The notes: generated from the sequence alone by a model not told the origin. 64,000 bases of DNA from Puccinia triticina (GCF_026914185.1 NC_070569.1:2232001-2296000); one strand, 5' to 3'. Positions 1-9,859 are shown, counted from the first letter of the stretch. Translations and numbers: made by a program.

Positions 1-1190
1 AGCAAAAGGGGACCAATTTCTTCCTCCCTAATGGCGCGCTGATCCCTTTCGACGCGTCGCGCCCGATTCGCCACGTTGTGGCTTCCTACCAACCTCAAGT
101 GAGCTCAGCAACGACAGAGTTCAGGACGACTTGCGGCTCCTTGGATCCCTGGTATCCCCCCGCCGTGTCCTCTCAAGCCTTTTCGGGTGCCTATCAATCC
201 GACCCTGCGCGCAAGAAGCACGAGGCGCCAAAACCCTACAAGGCCCCGACAGTCCCAGCTTCTGCCGCTAGGAAGACCCCGAAGAAGGCGCCTCCTCCTA
301 ACTCTGGATCGGAAGCTGAGGATATGGACGAGGAGCCTGAGCTTTTTGAACGTTCGCCGGCGAGTCAGCCTTCACATCCAGTCCAAGCTGAACCCGCCCC
401 TTCACCGGCCGCCACTAAATCGGACGGGGGCCCATCAAGAGTGAGATTTGAGAGAGGGATCGCCAAGGATCACCCCAGGGCGGTGGAAGGCATGCTTCAG
501 AAAATTTCTGATCTTCCGTTGACGGTCACGGTTGCAGAGCTATGCGCCGTCGCGCCGGCTATTGCTGACGGGATGAAACGTTGGGTCTCGAAGCGCCGTG
601 TGGAAGTCAACTCAGAGGATCTGAAGGTTCACTCCGGAACGCTTTTGGAAGAGTCCTCTCCTCAAGAGGAAGAAAACCGGCTGTATTCCTGTCCGCTGGG
701 GTATTTACCCTGCCTGCTTGGAGAAGAAGAAGGCAATGCGGCCCCCTTAGTAGATTCAGGATCTCAGCTGAATCTGATCTCGGATGCGAAGGCATCAAAG
801 CTTAACCTAAGCCCCCGCGTTAACTTTAACTCCGCGGTGTACGGGATCGGGAATCAGGCGTGTGAATTGGTTGGCGTCGCCGAAGACGTGCCTGTCAGAA
901 TCGGGAAGTCAATAGTGGGCACCTGCCACTTTTGGATCACGCGCGTGGATGGCCCCATCATCTTAGGAAGGCCTTTTCTCATGGATTTCGACGTTACACT
1001 TGAATTCTCCGGACAGACGGGCGAGAAGATCCTCCTCCCGGACGCTAATGGTCGAAAAATCGAGCTGACCCTTTGTTCTGTGGATTCGGGCCGCTGGGAG
1101 CGTGACTTTCCGGGTGGCGGTCGCAAGGCAATATTGACGCGCAAAGGGAAAGCGCGCGACGATCCCGTGGAGGGCCGTCATTTTTTATAG
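1..1190 (+). CDS. Gag-protease protein of the gypsy element (5' partial)
   Basis: The frame is open from base 3, so the first methionine lies outside the window; the GTG at 78 is not a real start. The first half is Pro/Ser/Glu-rich and low in complexity, as in many fungal Gag linkers. From about 640 a retropepsin-like aspartyl protease follows: the catalytic triplet LVDSGS has its Asp codon at 753-755, and the second conserved block ILGRPF lies at about 958-975. No CCHC zinc knuckle is visible in this part. The frame ends with TAG at 1188-1190, directly after a slippery heptamer, so the protein is probably made both alone and as a Gag-Pol fusion. The protease class is clear; the capsid part is not in the window. 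Confidence 0.85.
   Translation, partial: QKGTNFFLPNGALIPFDASRPIRHVVASYQPQVSSATTEFRTTCGSLDPWYPPAVSSQAFSGAYQSDPARKKHEAPKPYKAPTVPASAARKTPKKAPPPNSGSEAEDMDEEPELFERSPASQPSHPVQAEPAPSPAATKSDGGPSRVRFERGIAKDHPRAVEGMLQKISDLPLTVTVAELCAVAPAIADGMKRWVSKRRVEVNSEDLKVHSGTLLEESSPQEEENRLYSCPLGYLPCLLGEEEGNAAPLVDSGSQLNLISDAKASKLNLSPRVNFNSAVYGIGNQACELVGVAEDVPVRIGKSIVGTCHFWITRVDGPIILGRPFLMDFDVTLEFSGQTGEKILLPDANGRKIELTLCSVDSGRWERDFPGGGRKAILTRKGKARDDPVEGRHFL
1181..1190 (+). promoter_or_regulatory. Predicted -1 ribosomal frameshift site
   Basis: The heptamer TTTTTTA at 1181-1187 is in the canonical X XXY YYZ register of the gag frame (T TTT TTA) and is followed at once by the gag stop TAG. A slip of one base back enters the pol frame, which is open without a stop from 1181 to 5191. 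This is read directly from the sequence; use of the site is inferred from the known mechanism of retroelements. Confidence 0.75.
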
Positions 1191-4100
1191 AGCGGGTTGG
1201 CTCGGAAAGCGGCAGACTTAATTTAGAGTCTCGCAGTCCTGTCGCAGAGCCAACTAATAATTCAGAGGCTCACGGTTCGGTTTCTTTCTTTTCCTTGTCA
1301 TCTTCTCAAAATCAGCAAATCCAAAAACAGCAAAAAACTCCCGAAAAAGCCAAAAACATCTCGTCCGATTTCAATGTCCAGTCTTGCCATCTCGTCTCAT
1401 CTCACTTCAATTCTCTTGAGCGCCAAAGCGGCGCTTCATCCGATTCAAGATCAGGCCAAACAGGCGGCGAGGAGAAAATAGGTGTTCCACGGAGGCAGGG
1501 AGAACTGAAAGTAAGTTCCTCCCGATTATGCACCTCCGGGCGAGATACCGCCACCTCTGTGAAAAACTCTACTTCAGCCACATTCGTGAGCCGCCCGCAT
1601 CCTTTGGACTTTCCTCTGGTTTCAGGTGATGCTCCACCCTATCCGACACGTCTCCGCAACGAGAATAAACTTCCCTATTCCCCCCAAAACGGATCATCTC
1701 AGTCTAGTCTCCGGAATGAGCATAAACTAGATACGTCTTGTGGCGTCCTCTGCAACGAGGGTAATCTAGTTCGACTCCGCGATGAGCCTAAACTCCTGAG
1801 CCTCCGCGACGAGGAAAAACTAAAGATCCTCTGTAATGAGGTTAAACTATTTCCTTGGACCCTGGATTGTGAGGGTGGTGTGGTGGAGTTTGGACCGCCG
1901 TGGAGACCATTTGGAGTAGAAGTAAGTTCCTCCCAATGTGCACCTCCGAGGCGTGATGCTCCGCAAACTTTGAAAGCCCTACCACGCGCCACACTCGTGA
2001 GCCACTCCCATCCGTCTGGACTCTCCTTTGCAGAGAAGGCAGCTTTCGAGGACGGCGCGGAACATCGGACTTGGCGGCTCCTTGAATGCGGTCTCAATCA
2101 TTGCGCGCAACGGGAGCTCGTGGAATTGTGGAAGGAGGGCGGACTCCTCTCTTTCGCGGCGAAATACAAACCGGTGGCGCGAAAGGTCAAACCGGTGAAT
2201 CAACCCATGCCCCAAAATCTCAATCCACCGCTGCAGCGCCCTCCCTTGTCTCGCGATCCTTATCGCGGTCTCTCGCGTTCCTTGGCCGGCCCTTTTGCGC
2301 CGCGCGGACGAGTCACTGAGCTGAGTCTTCAAGTAGTCAACTTCGGTCCTCCGGGGTGGCTAAACCCGTCAGAGTTGGATCTCATCAAGAACGTGTTGGC
2401 GGAAAGAAATCTTTCCATAGCTTTCGACGAGTCTCAGCGCGGTTTGCTTAAGGAGTCATATGGGCTTCCTTACATCATACCTGTGGTGGAGCACGAACCT
2501 TGGCAGAAGAGGAAGATCCCAATCCCTGCAGCTAAGATGGAAGAATACACGAAGATCATCCGTGAGCGTGTCCGCACCGGCCTCTACGAACAATCTACGT
2601 CAAGCTACACGAGTCCTGTGTTCTGTGTGTTGAAGGGCAACGGCAAGCTGCGGATAGTTCACGACCTCCAGCCGTTAAATAAAGTCACGATTCGAGATGC
2701 GGGCGTTCCTCCGGCTACCGAAGAATTTGTAGAATCCTTTTCTGGCCGCGCTTGCTACGGCCTCGGCGACATCATGGGCGGCTACGATGAGCGCGCCTTG
2801 CATCCGATCTCAAGGCCACTCACGACGTTTGACACGCCGCTTGGAAGGTTCCAGCTCACCCGGCTCCCTCAAGGCGCAACGAACTCTGTCGCAGTGTACC
2901 AGGCTCAAATGGTTTGGATTCTTCAGGACGAAATCCCGGAGCACGCGGGTATTTTCATTGATGACGGTGGGATCAAAGGCCCAGTGTCGGATTATGACAA
3001 TGAGGTCCTGGATTGGCACTCCAGCATCCGGCGCTTCGTCTGGGAATACGCGGAAACTTTGGAGCGCATTTTGTTCAGAATTGAAGAATCCGGGTTGACC
3101 GTGTCGGCGTCGAAGCTCGCGGCATGCGTGCCCGCTTTGGAGATCGTGGGCCACGTAGTGTGCAAGGTGGGCCGCCGAATGGCGAGGAGCAAGGTCAATA
3201 AGATCCTTTCTTGGCCAACCCCGGCTAGTGCGACGGAGGTGCGCGGGTTTTTGGGCGTGGTTGTGTACGTTAGGATCTTCATTCCCTCCCTGTCTCAACT
3301 TTGTTTGCCACTTCGCCGCCTGACGCGCAAGGACGCCGAATTTCTCTGGACTTCCGATTGTGAGGACGCGTTCGAGGAGCTGAAGCTCATTGTGGGAAGG
3401 GACATTGTTCTTGTCAAGATCAATTACGGATCGGATGCGGGAAGAATCAAGCTTGCGGTGGATTCTAGCTTTCATGCGGCAGGCGCGGTCCTCTCCCAGG
3501 AAGACTCGAATGGATTGGACCGGCCGGCTCTTTACGAGTCCTTGCTGTTTTCCGATGTGGAGTCGAGGTACTCCCAATCAAAACTGGAGTTATGCGGCGT
3601 CGCGAGGATCCTCAAGAAGCTTCAAACCATTTTATGGGGGCAGCATTTCGAGCTCCAAGTTGACGCGCAGTCCCTTATTCAAATGATCAACGCGCCAAGC
3701 CTCCCCAACGCGCCGATGACGCGCTGGGTGGCTTTCATCCAACTCTTTTCCTTCGACATTGTCCACCGCCCGGGCAAATCCTTCACTATGCCGGACGGTC
3801 TCTCGCAGCGCCCTCAAGGCGAGGATGACAGTGATCCCCCCTCCTCTGAGTTTGACGAGGACTCTCCAGCGATTCGTCCGCTTCACTCTTTCACCGTCAA
3901 CTCCGAAACAGGCTATTCCGGGTATCAGGAGGGCTTCTGGCGTTGTATGGAGATTTTTCTTGCGACCTTGGCCCGGCCAGAAGGCTTGGATGCGGCGGAG
4001 TTTCGCGCCTTGAAGCGCAGATCTGTGGACTTCTTTCTGCAAGCGGGCCGTCTCATGAAGCGCGGCAGCCCGTTGCCGCGCATCGTCGTAACTATCCCAC

Positions 4101-5191
4101 CCAAGCAAGATTCGATCCTACGCAAGCTCCACGAGGATTTGGGCCACCGCGGCACCACGGAGACCTATCGGCGCGTCTCTGAGCGCTTTTGGTGGCCGTC
4201 CCTCAAGCAGTCTGTGGCGCGTTGGTGTCGGAGCTGCGAGGATTGTCAGAAGAAAGACCTCAGACGCCCCCAAGAGCTGCGCTACCCCACTGGAGAATCA
4301 ACGGTCTTTGGGCGAGTGTCAATGGACGCCGTCCACCTCAAGGCTAGTGGCGCTAAATATCTGATCGTGGCTCGCGACGACTTCTCAGGGTGGGTTGAAG
4401 CCAAGATATTGAATAATCTCACTTCGGAGGCGGTAGCGGCGTTTCTTCAAGAAAATTGGACGATGCGCTATGGTCTAGCGCGCTCTTATTCGACAGATGG
4501 CAGATCTGAGTTCGGCGGCGCGTTGGCGGAGATGCTGCGCGCTTTGCCAGGGCAGCACAGAGTTTCCACCCCTTACTATCTGGAAGGGCAGGGCATGGTG
4601 GAGCGCGGCCACGGTCCCCTCAAGTCTGCTCTGGTCAAGCTGGCCGGCGAGAGTGGAAAGAACTGTCGCCATTACCTGCCCTTGGTGCTTTTCGCCGACC
4701 GGATCTCCACAAAGAGGACGACCGGCTACTCTCCCTACGAGCTTGTTTTCGGTCAGCGTGCAGTGCTTCCTCTCGATCTTGAAATCGAATCTTATCTCGG
4801 TGTTGACTGGGACGCGGTGAAGGACACGTCTGATCTCCTCGCCGCGCGCTCCCGGCAACTAGAGCGCAGCGAGGAGACTCGGGGAATCGCGTACAGGAAG
4901 CTGATGGATGCGCGGGGCGACTCCTTGCGCTATTGGGAAGAGAAGAACGCAGCGCGGATTCGAGAACCTCTCAAGCCTGGCGATCGAGTTCTTGCTTTCA
5001 ACAGGTCTTTAGAGACGCAGTGGGGGCAGTTGTTTGCCCACCGTTGGAACGGCCCCTACTGCGTCGTGAAACAGGTTCCTGGAGGTTCCTACGTTCTGGC
5101 AGAGCTTGACGGCACGGAATTGAAACGGCGTTTTGCCGCGGATCAGGTAAAAAGGTTTTATGCTCGCGAGGACTTTCCTGACCAGAAGTAA
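1181..5191 (+). CDS. Gypsy Pol: reverse transcriptase, RNase H, integrase
   Basis: There is no ATG near the start of the usable frame, which fits entry by -1 frameshift from gag; the frame is open for 1,336 codons. The first 380 or so codons are an unusual low-complexity extension with tandem peptide repeats (1652-1855). Reverse transcriptase spans about 2350-3250, with FIDD as the catalytic box (2954-2965). RNase H covers about 3420-3720. The integrase HHCC zinc finger is at about 4126-4258, and the catalytic core has Asp in SMDAVH (about 4320), Asp in STDGRSEF (about 4494) and Glu in the GQGMVER block. A GPY/F-type module (RWNGPY, about 5044) closes the protein; no chromodomain is seen. All catalytic residues that I can place are present, so this copy may code for an active polyprotein. 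Confidence 0.92.
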   Translation, partial: FFIERVGSESGRLNLESRSPVAEPTNNSEAHGSVSFFSLSSSQNQQIQKQQKTPEKAKNISSDFNVQSCHLVSSHFNSLERQSGASSDSRSGQTGGEEKIGVPRRQGELKVSSSRLCTSGRDTATSVKNSTSATFVSRPHPLDFPLVSGDAPPYPTRLRNENKLPYSPQNGSSQSSLRNEHKLDTSCGVLCNEGNLVRLRDEPKLLSLRDEEKLKILCNEVKLFPWTLDCEGGVVEFGPPWRPFGVEVSSSQCAPPRRDAPQTLKALPRATLVSHSHPSGLSFAEKAAFEDGAEHRTWRLLECGLNHCAQRELVELWKEGGLLSFAAKYKPVARKVKPVNQPMPQNLNPPLQRPPLSRDPYRGLSRSLAGPFAPRGRVTELSLQVVNFGPPGWLNPSELDLIKNVLAERNLSIAFDESQRGLLKESYGLPYIIPVVEHEPWQKRKIPIPAAKMEEYTKIIRERVRTGLYEQSTSSYTSPVFCVLKGNGKLRIVHDLQPLNKVTIRDAGVPPATEEFVESFSGRACYGLGDIMGGYDERALHPISRPLTTFDTPLGRFQLTRLPQGATNSVAVYQAQMVWILQDEIPEHAGIFIDDGGIKGPVSDYDNEVLDWHSSIRRFVWEYAETLERILFRIEESGLTVSASKLAACVPALEIVGHVVCKVGRRMARSKVNKILSWPTPASATEVRGFLGVVVYVRIFIPSLSQLCLPLRRLTRKDAEFLWTSDCEDAFEELKLIVGRDIVLVKINYGSDAGRIKLAVDSSFHAAGAVLSQEDSNGLDRPALYESLLFSDVESRYSQSKLELCGVARILKKLQTILWGQHFELQVDAQSLIQMINAPSLPNAPMTRWVAFIQLFSFDIVHRPGKSFTMPDGLSQRPQGEDDSDPPSSEFDEDSPAIRPLHSFTVNSETGYSGYQEGFWRCMEIFLATLARPEGLDAAEFRALKRRSVDFFLQAGRLMKRGSPLPRIVVTIPPKQDSILRKLHEDLGHRGTTETYRRVSERFWWPSLKQSVARWCRSCEDCQKKDLRRPQELRYPTGESTVFGRVSMDAVHLKASGAKYLIVARDDFSGWVEAKILNNLTSEAVAAFLQENWTMRYGLARSYSTDGRSEFGGALAEMLRALPGQHRVSTPYYLEGQGMVERGHGPLKSALVKLAGESGKNCRHYLPLVLFADRISTKRTTGYSPYELVFGQRAVLPLDLEIESYLGVDWDAVKDTSDLLAARSRQLERSEETRGIAYRKLMDARGDSLRYWEEKNAARIREPLKPGDRVLAFNRSLETQWGQLFAHRWNGPYCVVKQVPGGSYVLAELDGTELKRRFAADQVKRFYAREDFPDQK
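1511..1617 (+). repeat. Repeat copy 1 of 3 starting GTAAGTTCCTC
   Basis: A segment of about 90-105 bp that begins GTAAGTTCCTC and contains TGCACCTCC and CACATTCGTGAGCC recurs at 1922-2034 and, just after the pol stop, at 5188-5280. Two copies are inside the pol frame and one is in the 3' untranslated part. Confidence 0.75.
1652..1855 (+). repeat. Tandem repeat coding a 9-residue peptide in Pol
   Basis: Six copies of a motif of the type L(R/C)(N/D)E-x-(K/N)L begin at 1652, 1709, 1748, 1775, 1802 and 1829. The last four are exact 27-bp periods. All stay in the pol frame. Spacing of the first two is longer, so the array has partly decayed. Confidence 0.85.
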
Positions 5192-5394
5192 GTTCCTCTC
5201 CTGGTATGCACTTCCTGGGTAGCTACTACCGTATTCTTTGAAACCCTACTTCTTGCCACACTCGTGAGCATTGCGTCGGCGCCCAGTTTTCTCTCTTTAG
5301 GACCCTCTTTCTCCCTCCTCTCTTTTCTGGTCTTTTCTTTAGTGCACGGACGGAAGACGAGCAGTCTAGGGACAGACTGCAAGTGTGGTGGAGA
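5192..5394 (+). other. Untranslated stretch between pol and right LTR
   Basis: It holds the third copy of the GTAAGTTCCTC repeat (from 5188) and ends in a purine-rich run (about 5380-5394) that is the likely polypurine tract. No frame of note is seen. Confidence 0.6.
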
Positions 5395-6180
5395 TGTGGT
5401 GGCCATTTGTGTGGCGCCCGTGGCGCAGCGGATTCCTTGAGTTTTCAGCCATCAAGACATCAACTCATGGGCGTCAAGATCAATCAGCGCGCGTCGCGCG
5501 CGGTGGAATCTTCAAGGCGTTTCAGGATTAGGCTTTGGTTTCCTTTGTGTTTGTTTTGTTGTTTTCCTTTCTCCTCCTCTGTCTTATGTTCTTCTGTTTC
5601 TAAAATGCGCGCGTTGGAGAGGTGTTGTATGCGGAGGGTTGGTTTTCTTCCTTTGGTGTTATTTCTTTTCTGATTCTTTCCTCCCTTCTCTTGCTGTTGT
5701 GGCGCGCTTGTGCGCGCGGGTGTATGATGACTTGTCCACAGCATGTTACAACCCCGGAGTCTGAGTTCAGCCCGAACTCAGATGATGGGGGGGCATGGGA
5801 TTTCGTCTGAACCAAAATTTTGTTTGTCAGATCATCTCATCAACTTGAATCAAAAGTTTATTGATCTTTGTTCGCCGATATACTCGCGGGAGCTTCTGAG
5901 TTTCTCCTCTCAGCCCCCGCGCCGATCCTCTTCCAGATTCCTGTCCTTTAAGATCACTGTCCCCGTTCCAGTTCGCCGGCCCTTTTCCCCAGATTCTCAG
6001 CAAACAAACCACCGCCGACGAGGATCTAAACCCCGTCGTCTCTTAACATAAATCCCCCCCCCCTCATAAAGCTATAACTTGAATCCCACGACTCTTTTCC
6101 GGATCACCGCGAAGGCAGCGCTCAGCGCAACTTTCCCTTCCAGTAACTGCCGACGGCCCAGCACCGGTCGGAGTTCCACA
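5395..6180 (+). repeat. Right LTR of the gypsy element
   Basis: Its boundaries come from comparison with the solo LTR at 23459-24360, with which it is collinear over most of its length: a shared GTGGCGC start block, a shared GTGTATGAT...ACAACCCCGGAGTCT block, and a shared end GGAGTTCCACA. The LTR starts TGTGGTGG and ends CCACA. It is 786 bp against 902 bp for the solo copy; most of the difference lies in the pyrimidine-rich left third. Confidence 0.8.
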
Positions 6181-6182
6181 AC

Positions 6183-6278
6183 GTCTCAACTAAAGACATG
6201 CTAGCCGATATGTTAACCAAGCCGCTGCCCTGGGTCGCCCTTGAAAGACATTGCCTAATGTTTGGGATCGTGCCCTGA
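6183..6278 (+). pseudogene. C-terminal fragment of copia RNase H
   Basis: The frame matches the last 32 codons of the polyprotein at 48762-53258, including the block DMLADMLTKPLP and the terminal MFGIVP before TGA. The rest of pol is missing because the gypsy element was inserted here (or lies left of the window). Confidence 0.85.
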
Positions 6279-6438
6279 TTCAACACTTCTTCATCAAAAT
6301 TCCTCCCCCTCTCTTTCCTTCACCTATCCGTATTCATTTTCCTCTTTCTTCTTCCTTTTCTTTCTTTCTTTTCCCTTTTCTTTCCTTTCTCTTCTCTTTC
6401 TTTTTCTTTTTTTGTTCCATGTCTGAAGCAAGGGGGGG

Positions 6439-6795
6439 TGTTGAGATGTAGGGTTGTTCTTTGTTTGTTCTGTGTTTTTCCTCTCATTTCTGTCTGCTAC
6501 ACACATGTCACATTTCTTCTCAGGTTTCACTGTAGTTTCACACTCTCTAGTTTGTACTGGAGGCAGCAGACGTGGAAAGATTCCCTTTCCTCATCCTTCC
6601 ACCTTCTCATCCACTCCTGGCGTTGTGTCTGCTGTCTCCAGGTAGGTCTTGTCTTTTCTCTTTCTCTCTTTCATTGTTTCTTCTCTTCTTTTCTCTCTCT
6701 GACATGTGCAACTCATCCTTCCACCTTCTCATCCACTGCTGGCGTCGTGTCTGCTGTCTCCAGTCTGCTGCATCTAGCCCCTGTCTCGCTCAACA
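6439..6795 (+). repeat. Copia right LTR
   Basis: Starts TGTTGAG after a G-rich tract and ends CAACA. Inside it, a 49-bp segment is duplicated (6593-6641 and 6715-6763). The stretch between them starts GTAGGT, is pyrimidine-rich and ends CTCCAG, the same layout as in the LTRs at 48279 and 53439. Confidence 0.75.
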
Positions 6796-6863
6796 AAACA
6801 TGAATGGGGACAGGTCATCTGGAACACAAAACCACACCCTGTTTCCAGGCAAATGTGGACACC

Positions 6864-8125
6864 TTACTCCCCTCGACAAATTTTTCTGCAGCGTTTTCTG
6901 CGGAGATTACTTGTTTTAGTGTGACTTTGAGTTGGGTCTGTATGAGCAGGGGCCTGGATGTGCTTCCACTCCTTGTTCACGTGGATATCCCTGCACTTCT
7001 GTGCTATTAACACGCTCTTGGTTGTGGTGTTGTTGGTCCAAACTACAAAATTGGACCCTCTAACCAAGCCCAGCATCTCCATGAGCATCAGAATACCTAC
7101 CCTAATTGCAACCGTTTCTAGCGACGCTATTGTCCTTCTTGGGGTGGCGTCAACCCAGTCCTCTTTGAGCCGTAATTGCGCCCAATGGTCTCCAATCAGA
7201 ACTCCTATCCCAAAACTGGTAGACGTGTCTCCTACACAGATCTCTTTTGGTATAGGTAGCAGGTGTTCTTCCATGAAAACATTGAGCGTATCCCGCCAGA
7301 AAGACAAATTTGTTTTCACGTCCTCCGGGATTCACCTTGGTGCCCACACCCGTTTCCATTGATTCATCCACCGATATAGGCTCCTCAGGTAGCACCTTAA
7401 TTGCGGTAAAACATACAAGGTGTGGTTTAGCCAACCCGCTAGGACTTCTGCTTCTTTAAATTGAAATTCTGCCCCTGGTACTAGAAACAACGCTATCTGT
7501 CTAATCTGTTCTTGCAACTTCTTAGCCGGCAGACAAACTGATCTTCTTGCTCCATTGCAAACAAAACCTATGTATCTTTGCTCATCTGCAAATCAAAACA
7601 CTTCTCTTTGTTTGTTGCGACTCCAAGAACCAAAGAGCGCTCCACCACGTCTCCAATGCAGCAGCTGGATGATACCATGTTGTTGTCCACCCAACGGAAC
7701 ATCTTCATCACATCAAACTCAGCCTCCATTAGTTGCTTCCAGGTGTTGGCTGGTTTACCAAAAGAACCGCAGCCGACCACTCCTCCAAACGTTATCCGTG
7801 TGTCTACGTACAGCCCTCCATCTAGGTCTTTCACCATCAGAAAAGGCCACTGAGCTAGTCGTGTGGGTATTTGACAATAGACCTTCTCCCAATCAAAAAT
7901 GGCCAGCTTTACCGGTTCTGTCTGCTGCTTCAGGAAACTCGCTACCACTTGGAAATTGTCCCATGTGGTGATAAAATCAGCTCTGTCCACAAAGGAGCTG
8001 ACTGATTGAGTGCGCTCATCATTTCAAGGGTAAGACAAATTGTTTATGGGTCGTATTTTCCCATCTGCGTTCATAACCAATCCCAAAGGGCTGGATCTAA
8101 AAAATTTGAATCTTTCTGAGACTTC
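6864..8125 (-). pseudogene. Decayed reverse transcriptase-RNase H, DIRS/Ngaro-like
   Basis: Read on the minus strand from about 8125. The RT palm begins with SPLGLV and GKIRPINNLS, then an in-frame TGA (8024-8026) interrupts it. The frame resumes to 7568 with IFDWEKVYCQI, RITFGGVVGCGSFG and WVDNNM at the place of the usual (Y/W)xDD box. A frameshift near 7575 leads to RYIGFV and LPAKKL. One more stop lies at 7329-7331, followed by an RNase H-like domain (TSFGIGV, ETVAIR, WTNNTT). The block order and the W-V-D type box resemble tyrosine-recombinase retroelements of the DIRS/Ngaro group. No integrase is seen; the part that should hold the recombinase is cut off by the copia LTR. The class call is an inference. 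Confidence 0.6.
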
Positions 8126-8549
8126 CTCATAACAGAAAGAAAAAATATGATGAGAAATGAATTAAAAATTTGTCATCTTACAACGTGAAAGATACATGTG
8201 AATATGAATTGGGGAATACCACGTATCATGCGTGAGACCAGATAGAAATGATAAGAAATTGGGAAACTGTAATAACATTTGTGTTACATAACAACATGCA
8301 ATATTACAATCTATGACAGTCTTGTGGCGGCAAAGATGGTCTTTAGAAACACGCTTTGAGAAGCCAGAGGATCAAAACCAAAAGCAACAAGAGAACTGGT
8401 CCCCTAACACTACTATGAAATGGAAGAGAACCTGTCAGACTTGAAAAACGGAGTAATTGTGGGGGGGGTGGGTCCGAGACACACATGTTGTAACGGAAGA
8501 ACGCAGAAAAACCACCCATGGAATAATTTATGTAGATGTGAGAAATCAC

Positions 8550-9859
8550 CTACTTTTTATTCATGATGCTTTCGCTAGGGGAGTCGCCTGAGGGGCCTGA
8601 TCTAGCTGGTCTATTCTTGACAAAATCTCTTGGCAGGCCATTGTAGCCTTTGAAACGCTTTCTGGATTCTGACGGGACGTAAGGCGCCAAGGAGTGGAAA
8701 TTTCCGCCTTGTGAATGATAATGATTTGGTGCAGTGAAAGAGCGGTTGAACTCGGGTAGAAATTGACAACTGTTCATACAATTAGGCCTATTTGTGTCGT
8801 GAAAAGTTTGCGCACCATAATTGAAAGGCTGTGGCCCATAACTCCCTCCAGAGCTATGGCTATAGTACTGTCTAGTGCCATGATTAGGGAAATGTGTCGC
8901 AATTGCTTGCCCGTATGGTAACGCAAAGCCAAATCCTAAATGGGTGTGTCCACCGTGTGACTGAATTATTTCAGCCCTTTTGAGACCCACTGGGCGCATA
9001 GTGCCGGGTTCAAAAGGCTTTCCGGTTTCTGGGTCGTTGGTACATTTGCCTGTTGCGTACAGATTTTCAGTCCAACCTTCTTCATGAAAAGTTTGGACCT
9101 TGATGTAGCACTGATCTATAACCAAAGACTGGCAAACCAATATGTCTTGAATCGCCAAACTGTCTTTCGAAGGAATTCTGTGGGAGAATGCGGTCATTCT
9201 TATGGCCATGTCATACCGCATAGCTGTCATCAAACCGTGTCCTCCGTGTGCTATGGGGTCACAGTGCTCTTTATGTGCCAAGAGCCTTGACGCAAACAAC
9301 TCCATACCATAAACATCCCTGAGTGTGATGTAGAAAGCCCTGTGATTACTATTCCACTGCAACTCTGTCTGAGACCATTCCAAAGGATAAGGAAGACCTT
9401 TGTATGATTTGTTGTTGTTGCTCCCTTTTGAATGCTTTCCATTGATATAAGCAAAAATAGCCTTTCTCTTCCAAGCTATTTAGATGAGAAAGAATGACAA
9501 TTCTCAGTCCTGATCACAACAATATCCAAATAGATTTTCCCCAAAGAAAAACCCAAAAACCCAACAAGGACCCAAAAGAAAAATGGAGCTGAAATAAACT
9601 TACCAAGGTCAAAAATGGTTAATGGGATGGGGGCTCTAAGTGCCCTTATATTTTCTTCAGAATATGGTGTGAAACCCACATCTTGGTGAGAGGAGACCGC
9701 TCCGACTGCGTGGATCAATCCATGTTCTTTTTTGGTGTTGACCGAGCTGGATATCATCCTAGAATCCACAGTCACCAAAACGGGTGTTGCAGATGCCGAT
9801 CTCACTGGCTGCGGTCTTTCAACATGTTGTTTGTCCATACCCAACCAGATGGACATCAA
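8550..9859 (-). CDS. Two-exon ORF upstream of the RT, possible Gag-like ORF1
   Basis: Exon 1 is 9859-9604 and exon 2 is 9475-8550, joined across a 128-bp GTAAGT...TAG intron (9476-9603). The join keeps one open frame of about 394 residues. The product has no family that I recognise. It has a basic, Gly/Ser/Asn/His-rich C-terminal half (for instance SGGSYGPQPF), such as is seen in Gag or nucleic-acid-binding proteins. It has the same orientation as the decayed RT and lies directly upstream of it, so it may be ORF1 of that element. The frame is open a little above 9859, so another 5' exon is possible. A donor-like GTAGGT just at its stop leaves open that it was once spliced to the RT exon. Confidence 0.5.

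Larger units (their letters stand above)
1..6180 (+). mobile_element. Ty3/gypsy LTR retrotransposon, 5' end outside window
   Basis: The order is gag-protease, reverse transcriptase, RNase H, integrase, then a right LTR. This order (RT before integrase) defines the Ty3/gypsy class. The left LTR and the start of gag lie before base 1. The right LTR ends in CA at 6180 and is followed at once by the end of a copia pol frame, so the element was inserted into a copia element. Both large frames are intact, so the copy may be fairly young, but without the left LTR its age cannot be judged. Confidence 0.93.
6181..6795 (+). mobile_element. 3' end of a Ty1/copia element
   Basis: This is the distal part of a copia element that the gypsy element split. 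It holds the last 32 codons of pol (6183-6278), a pyrimidine-rich 3' untranslated stretch, a polypurine tract (AAGGGGGGG just before 6439) and the right LTR. It is related to, but clearly diverged from, the full copia element at 48279-53782. Confidence 0.85.
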
